Of a DNA stretch of 64,000 bases, positions 50,798-59,700 are shown in pieces. This stretch comes from Levilinea sp. (GTDB lineage Bacteria; Chloroflexota; Anaerolineae; Anaerolineales; Anaerolineaceae), in contig JARKPO010000066.1 of assembly GCA_029975215.1 (NCBI GenBank), positions 124,001-188,000 of the forward strand, in the 5' to 3' direction. The notes beneath the pieces are model-generated. The model made no database searches. It saw only the letters and a list, made by a program, of their open reading frames with translations, and was not told the DNA's origin. Position 1 is the stretch's first letter, and every line of letters starts with the position of its first letter. The position numbers and the translations under genes are program-made.

Positions 50798-53700
50798 ATG
50801 TGTCGATCGAATTGTCATAGCCCGTGCTGCAATAAGCTTTCAGTATATTTGCGTTTTTTCATCGTCTTTTATTTCGTTCTTTCGATATTAGGTTCAGGGG
50901 GAAAGTCGGCAGCGGCAAAAGCATTCCAAGTGCCGATCCCAGAAGCGATCATCAATCTTCAGGCAGAGACTTTTTTAGGAACTACGTTCACTTTTGAAGT
51001 GGTATTTGATAATGCCTCTTCCGATTTGGTGACAGGAGTTGGCTACGGCCCGTACCTGGATGTATTCCTTCCCACGGGCGGCGTGGACGGTACATCTGCT
51101 GGCGGACCTGAGGACGGCATTTTCTTTAACAGTGCTCAGTATCAGGGCTTCCCAGTGCACGTCTTTCCAGTGATTGACTGCTTTTCGGGCACTCAGGTGA
51201 CTCACCCGTTGACGAATCAGTTAATCAACTGCCCGGCTGCACCCGGCGGAATGTTTGCACCCTTCCACTGGCAGATGGTGGTGGTGGAGCTGCCATTTGG
51301 CAGTTTTGCTATTGACCAGCCACCCGCTCCGATCACCTTCAATGCAACCTTAAGTGATTATGCAGATCTATCTGTGCCGCTGCCGGTGGTGGCGCGCGCA
51401 GGCTTTCGTTTTGGGCAAGATCCCCTGGATAACCCGGTGAGTGATCCCGTGGTGGTCAGTGGGGATTTTACTCAGTTTACCGAACCGGTCTTGCTGCGGC
51501 TCATTAAACAGTACAACTGGCGTGAAGATGAGACCTCTACTGGGCCAAATTTCACGCGCAGCTACACGATCAATCTGGACATCGCCGAAGGTCAAGTTCT
51601 GAATAACGTAACCCTCAGCGACCTTTTGCCAGATGAAATGCAGTATGTGGCATTGACGGCGGTAAACCCGGGGGCTGTAAGCTGCTCGTATCCTGATACT
51701 GCGATTCCAGGTGGAACTTTGACCTGTTCGTTCAGTGCGGTGACTGGCGGGGCTGGAACATCGGATGGATCGCTGACTTTCTCGTTTTATGTACCGCTGC
51801 TGGATGCTGGCGGGAGCCGCGTGATTGACCCTAATTCTGGCGGATGTGTGGATTTGGACAATGCGATTTCTGCGCAAGGAACCTGGGATCCAATCGATGA
51901 CCGCGACAGCGAGGTTTTGACAGACATTCTGACCGACCCCGCGCATACGCTGGAGGCCTGTTCTCACACGGTGCAGAAAAGCAACGGGATTGTGACGGAT
52001 ATCACACCGGCAGGGTTAAGCCCATATGATACCCTGGAATACACGTTGGATTTTCAGGTGTCTGACTTCTTCGCGGAAAACGGCATTGTGCTGACCGATG
52101 TGATTTCGGACGGTCTGCGGTTTGACCCTGGATACACGCCAACTTTATCCGTCAATGGGCATACTTTTACGCTGGCAACCACGTTCGGCGCGTCGAATTA
52201 CAGTGTGATTCCAAATTACACCCCGGCCTCATCGGCCCCGAATGACGGGAGTACGCAAATCATTTTCCGTGTTTCGGATGAACTGAACGATCAGCTTGGC
52301 TCGGATATGCTGCGGGGCGGATGCGTGCCGGCTGCGGGGGTGACCGCCCCGGACTGTACTTCACCGGATAATGACGGGCCGACCACAGGGGTGATCCGTT
52401 ACCGCGCGCAGGTTCAGAAGGAATTCACCGATACGTATCCATCCGGCGACCCCAGCGTGGATCAAGGCGATGTCCTGAGCAACTCGGTGGTCATGGACGG
52501 TGATGTGCTGGATACATTGAGCCTTTTGCCGACTGGCGGAACCCCGATAGAAGACAGCCAATCAAGTGTATCTATTCAACGCGGCAGCCTGACCAAAACC
52601 ATCTATGCTATCAACGGCGACACGGGTTATACCAGCCCGGTGCTGGTTGCGCCGGGAGATGCAGTGACCTACCGACTGCAATATTTGTTGTACACGTCGG
52701 ACGTGGAGAAATTGCGCCTGGTGGATTATTTACCGCTGCCCGTTTTTTCGGCAGGTGAACTTACAACGTTTAATGACGTGATTGGGCCAGTGCCCGCGGC
52801 TGGAACAGCCAACTTTGGCCCGGCAGATACTTTCCGGCAGTGGTATGGGACGACTCCGGCGCTGAGTGTGGACGCGGCCAACAACAGTGTGAGTTTTTAT
52901 TATGGGGATTTTGATATTGATCCCTCGCGGGCTTCGTTGGTGGACATCCTCTTTACAGTGACCGTATCTGACCGTCCTTTTGCGGACGGATTGTATTTGA
53001 CCAATCAGGTTCAGGCCACAGAAGGAGCTACGAACGCAGATCCGCAGCAATCTACGGATTTAATTCAAATTCAGTTGGCAGAACCGGTGGTTTCGGTGAC
53101 GAAGGGGGTGGTATGGAGCGACCGGGCGTCAGCTGTTTTTTCACCCGATCCGCCTGCGCCAGTAACATTTAATGCGCCGGGCGCCTGCCCGCGTTTCAGC
53201 GGCAGCATCGATTCACCCAGCCTGGCGGGCTCGCCTATTGACAGTGACATTTCTGGTCTGGACGCTGGAGACGTGGTCACTTTTGCGGTTGTGCTGGAAA
53301 ATACAGGGCGCAGCAGCGCGTTTGATGTGACTGTCAAGGATAGCCTGCCCGCGGGTCTGGCAATTCCTTCAGGCGGCTTGAACCTGTGTGTAACGGATGG
53401 AACCGGTGCGGCGTTGGCATACTCCGATTTGGGGGGCGGGTTATTCGGCAGCGGCATTCGCCTGGAGGATGGCACCACGGGCGCGCTGACGCGGGGTAAG
53501 GATTCATCCGGCGACCTGGTGGATACTGGGACAAATATTGCCGTGGTCACATTTGATTTGCAGTTGGAAACTTCTATTGAACCACCCAATGCCATCACCA
53601 ACACCGCAGTTCTGACCAACTATGCAGGAACTGAAGGGGGAGAGGATCACACAGCCTCTGATTTGGAGGATGAGGCGATTGTCGATTTGCTGATCCCCAC

Positions 53701-56700
53701 AGTGCTTAAGACGATGACTGGCACCAATCAGGCGCATACGGCAGATCCGAATGTGACCATTGGGGAGTTGGTGGATTATTCCATTACGGTGACCGTCCCT
53801 GAAGGGACGCTGCCCAATGCGCGCGTAACTGACACCCTGCCGAGCGGGCTGGCGTTTGTGGACTGCCTGGAGGTGACGGCTCCTGCCAGCGTTTTCTCAG
53901 CAGCCCAATTGGCAGCTCTTTGTAATGACCCGACCAATCCCACGGTGGCAGCAGGCGGGGTTTCGGCGACCTGGGATTTGGGAACGATTGTCAACACCGA
54001 CACCGATAACGCCGTCGCTGAAGTGATCACGATTAAGTATCGAGTGGCTGTGACGAATATTGCGGCCAATGCGCAGGGTGCGACCCGGGTGAATCAGGCC
54101 CAGTTTGAATGGGCCGGCGGGTCAGTAACAGATGCGGCCGATTCGATCCAGATTGTTGAACCGCAGCTGCAAATTGGCAAAACTGTTCTTCCTACTACGG
54201 GCGACGCTGGGAACTCGGTGACCTTTACGATCACGATTCAGCATGCGGCTGGAAGCGGAGCTGATGCTTTTAACGTCAACTTCTCGGATGTCGTTCCGGC
54301 TGGTCTGACCTTTACTCCGGGCACTTTTTCGGTCACAGGATACGCGCCCACCACAAGCGTGGCGACGCCGCCGTTCTCTGCCACATGGGACAGCTTCCCA
54401 CTGGGAAGCATTGCGACGATCAAGTTCACTGCCACCCTGGATACAAATGTATCGCCGGGGCAGGTGATTACCAATACCGCGGTCATGAATTGGAGCAGCC
54501 TGCCGGGGGATGTGACAACGACGCAATCGCCGTATTCGGCTTTAGCCGTGGAACGAACGGGATCGCCGGCCGACCCAGGCGGCAGCGAGAACGATTACAC
54601 CCGGCAGTCAGCGGCGACCGTGACAGTAAATGTGCCTACACCGGTGAAATATCTGGTGAGCACTTCTGAGGCGCACACATCGGGCAGCGCGGTGACGATC
54701 GGCGAGGTGGTGCGTTACCGTTTGGCGGTCCAAATCCCTGAAGGTGAGGCCACCCTGGTTACTATTCAGGATCTGCTGCCAACGAATGGTTTATACATGG
54801 ACGGCACAGCGCGCTTTACGTTTGTGTCCAATCAGGCGGGGATCAGTTCTTCTTTGAAGACCTGCGCGAATGACACGGGGGCGAGCGCGACGCCGGCGAA
54901 TTTGGCCTCCAATTTTGTGGACTGCACGTTTGACGCTGGCATGATCACCGGCGGGCCATTCGTCAGCGGTACAGATCCGGTTTTTGCTTTTGGTAACTTA
55001 GTCAATCTGGATCGCGATGATGACGGCGAGTTCCTGGTGGTTGAATTTAATATGCTGCTGATGAACACTAATGCTAATCAGCTCACATCTCCTGCCACAA
55101 CGCGAGTTAATCAATTCCGGTTCTATGTGAACAGTGTGCTGCGCGGGACTTCCAACAGCGTTTCAATCTCAGTCACGGAACCTGTGCTGACGGTTGCCAA
55201 GGCTTTGGTCAGCACACCTTTAGACGCCAAGGATCCGTTCAGCTACACTGTGACCGTGCGTAACCCTGGGCCGATCACAGCGTTTGACATTCGCATGGTT
55301 GACGCGATCCCTGCGCAACTGAACCTTTTGGGCTATTCGGATACGCACCCAGCCGCCTCGGCGATCACTGCGGATACGAGCACGTCCACGCAGGTTGATT
55401 TGATGCTGAACCAATTGCAGTCAGGGGAGGAATGGGTCATCACGCTTCAGGTGGAAGTTAAAGAGGGCACCCTGGTTGGGCTGACGATCGCCAATTCGGC
55501 GAACATTCGGTGGACCAGCCTGCCAGGAGACAACGGCACCTTGGGTAACCCCACCGGTTCGACTGCCCCGGGTACGCCGGGATCGGCAACGGGCGAACGC
55601 GACGGGAGCGGTGGCACGGGTACGCTGAACGACTACACAGCGGCTGACCCGGAAAACCTGACCCTGGTTTCGCCGGCCATTCAAAAATATGACCCCATTC
55701 CGGCGGTTGCAACGATTGGGGATACGGTCAATTATCTCATTGAAGTGAGTGTGCCAGAAGGCACGGTGCAGAATCTGGTGGTCACAGACTTGCTGCCCGC
55801 TGGCTTGAGGTATGAAAATTACGCCGTGTTGGTCAACGCTGGGGATGGGGGAGGCGTGCTGACCGAGACCTACGGCGGGACGGTAACCTTGACTCCAACG
55901 GTGGTGAACAGCGGCGGCAGCGGGGATGATGTGCGCTTTGAATTTGGCAATGTGGTGACGGCTGGAGACAACAACCCTGGTAATAACCGCTTCCTGATTC
56001 AGGTGGCTGTGCGCGTGTTGAATGAGATGGGTAATGTGCAGGGAACTGTTCTGACGAACACAGCCCGGATGGAATACACCAACCCCAATACTGGCAGCAC
56101 GGCTCAACTGAATACGGGGCCGCGGAACCTGTCATTGGTGGAGCCGCAAATTAGCCTGACTAAGAGCGTTGTGCCCACTAGTGGGATTGAAGCGGGGGAC
56201 ACCCTGACTTACACGCTGCAAATCAGCAATACAGGGGCGGCTACAGCCTATGACGTGTTTGTTGAGGATCAGATTCCGGCTGGACTAGGGTTTGACGCTG
56301 GCTCGCAAATCTGCAACCTCTACAACGCGGGCGTATTGGCCGGGCCCATCGGCGCGCAGACCAGCCTGGCAGGTTCAGTGCTGCGCCTGGAAGGCAATCC
56401 GGCTGGATCGTGGGATCTGGCGGCTACAGAACCGGATACGTTCATTGAGTGCACCTATACCGTCACGGTGCTGCCGGACCTGTTCTTGTCGGGCACGCAT
56501 ATAAACGTGGCAGATGCGGATTGGGGGACCCAGGACGGCAGCGCCAACCCAGAAGAGCGCAATTATGTGGATACTGTTCCGTACCCTGTCGATCAAGATC
56601 AAGATCAGGACAGCGCATCGGTGAGCGGGGATGGGCCGGTCATTGAAAAGAGTGCTGATCGGACCGTTGTCACGATTGGGGACACTGTCACTTATACACT

Positions 56701-59700
56701 GACGGTGGCCTCCCCCTTGGGAACGGCACGCAATTTGGTGATTGAGGATGTGCTTCCGGCAGGTATGCTGTTCAACGCGGTGTCTGTGACGATTGATGGG
56801 ATTGACACCACCGGACTGGCCTTCACGAGCAGCGACCCGGCGGGCGGGACTGTGCCGGTGACGCTGACCTGGAACTTTGGCGATGCAGCGATTTCAGAAT
56901 CACCCGCGACGATCACCTACACGGCAACGGTTGCTAACGTAGCCACGAACCAATCGGGGATAACCTTAACCAATCAGGCGGCTTTGAATTACGATCTGGC
57001 AGATGGAACCCCGGCAACTGAACAAACAGACAATACCACGGTGACCATCGTGGAGCCGCAAATCACGCTCGTCAAGAGCGTGTCATTAAGCTCGGGGGTT
57101 GAAGCGGGGGACGTCTTGACGTACACCCTGCAAATCAGCAGCACCGGAGCCAGCACGGCCTATGATGTTTTTGTTGAGGATCAGATTCCCGCCGGGCTGC
57201 AGTTCAACACCGACTCGCAGAGCTGTGAAATTTATGATGCAGGCGTCCTGACCGGGTCGATTGGTGCGCAAAGCAGCCTGACGGGCAGCCTGCTGCGGTT
57301 GGAAGGAAACCCGACAGGAAGTTGGGACCTGGCGGCTACTGACCCTGACACCAATATTTTGTGTACTTACACAGTCACCGTGCTGCCAGACCTGTTCCTC
57401 TCTGGGACGCACATCAATCTGGCGGATGCGGATTGGGGGACGCAGGACGGGAGCGGTAACCCAGAGGAACGGAATTATGAAGATGCGCCTGGGCCGTTGT
57501 ATCCGGTGGATCAGGATCAGGACCAGGACAGCGCGCCGGTCAGTGGGGACGGGCCGTTGATTGAAAAGAGCGTGGATAAGACGACCGTTGCGGTGGGGGA
57601 GACAGTTACCTACACGCTGACGATTACATCACCGTTGGGCACGGCCCGCAATCTGGTGATTGAGGATGCGCTTCCGGCAGGTATGTTGTTTAATGCAGCA
57701 CCTGTGACCATTGACGGGATTGACACCACTGGGCTGACCTTTACCAGCAGCGACCCTGCTGGTGGAACAGCGCCGGTAACGCTGACCTGGAATTTTGGAA
57801 ACGCGGCAATTAGTAAATCCCCAGCGACCATCACCTACACAGCCACGGCGGCCAACGTGGTGGCGAATCAAGCCGGGACGACCCTGAGCAACTTTGTCAG
57901 CCTGAACTATGACCTGGCGGACGGCACGCCCGCGACGGAACAGACGGACGCTACCACGGTGACCGTGGTGGAGCCAACTTTGACGATTGACAAGCAAATC
58001 ACGGCGCTGCCCGATCCGCTGGATGCGGGTGGGGTGGTGAGTTACAGACTGCTGGTCAGCAACCCAGCCGGAATCAACACCGCTACTGCCTACAACGTGA
58101 CCCTGGAAGATCGCCTGCCGGCGGCGTTGAGCCTGCAGCCCGCGACGGTGGTCATGACGCCCAGCGCTGGGGTGGTGAACGCGGCTGTCAGCATCAGCGG
58201 CAACGTGATCACGGTGACGGCGGACGCTGTTCCGGTGGGCGACAGCATTCAGGTCGCTTTCTCGGCGGCGATTAACGACGGCGCCCCGGCGGGATCTACC
58301 GTGCGGAACGTTGGCACTGTGGATTGGTCCAGCATGCCTGGAACCCCGGCGGAAGAGCGGAATGGAGATGACGGCCCGGGCGGCACCCTGGATGATTACG
58401 CAACGGAGAATTCTGACGAGTTTACCCTGCTGGATACGCCGGAGATCGCCAAGTCCATCGTTAACACCAGCCTGGGCGATACGACCTTGCCGGTCGTGAC
58501 GATCGGCGAGATTGTTCGCTACCGATTGGTGGTCACTTTGCCGGAAGGCACGGCCTCCAGTGTGGTGGTGAACGATGCGCTGCCGCTCGGAATGCGCTAC
58601 GTGAGCGGTTCGGCAGTGATGGACCGCACGGGCTTTGCCGGCACAGTTCCTGATCCCACTGTCACCGGGGGGACGATCGACGGGGAAGATGTGGTCTTTA
58701 CATTCGGCTCGACGGTGGTGAACGGTGATAACGACCCCAGCAATGACAGCTTCGCGATTGAATTTGAAGCGGTGGTGTTGGACGTGACCGGGAATGTAGG
58801 TCTGCCGCCTACGCCGACCACACTCACCAACCAGGCCAGCGTGGCGATGAACGGCGGAACCGCGGTTAACAGCAACCCTGTGGATGTGACTGTGGGTGAG
58901 CCGCAGTTGGTGATTTCGAAGGTTTTCAGCCCGGATCAGGCGGCAGCTAATGACACGGTGACGGTGACCTTGAGCGTGCAAAACGTGGGAACCACACCAG
59001 CCTATGATGTGCTGGTTGAAGATGCGTTCCCCAAGTCGCGCTTCCCGATGATTTCTGAAGGAACCACTCCCAGCGGATTTGCGTATGCGCTGGTGGATGC
59101 TGACCCGAACTGGATTGTAACCTATACCGGCGGGCCGATCCCGGCAGGGGGGACTCGTGACTTCACTTTCAGCGTTACGCTAGCGAACGATTTTGCGTCG
59201 GGCGAGACCTATCTCAACACGGCATATGTGAACGCGTACAGCACGCTGCCTGGAGACGATCCCAACGAGCGCGATGAACCGGTTACACAGGGTGAGGACA
59301 CTCTGACGGGAATCAGCCCAGAACTGAGCATCACCAAAACGGATCATGCAGATACCGCTGCTCCTGGCGACACTCTCATCTATGGCCTCGTAATCTCTAA
59401 CACAGGCGACCGCGGCGCGACCGGCGTGGTGGTGACAGAAACTGTTCCGCAGGGGACGACCTTTAACAGCGCAAGCTCTTCGACAGGGTGGTCTTGTACG
59501 ACGACGGCCGGGGTGACGACTTGTGAATACGCCATTGGCGCACTGGCGGCGAATTCGTCGGTTACCATTCAGTTCGCGGTCACGGTGAATGATCCTTTGG
59601 GGGCGACGATTACATCCATTCTCAACACGGCAACGGTGGCGGATGACGGCACGCATGGGGCTGACCCCAATTTGGATGACAATACCACGACCGATGAGGA

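Noticed and set aside
56138..57967. A mobile element or assembly duplication
   Set aside because: The two units differ at many positions across their length and keep reading frame at module borders, which fits domain duplication.
57629..58981. A 450-codon open frame on the minus strand opposite the giant gene
   Set aside because: It is the mirror of a high-GC repetitive coding sequence, has no RBS, and its translation is rich in His/Arg with no domain pattern. Many similar antisense frames lie along 51-61 kb.
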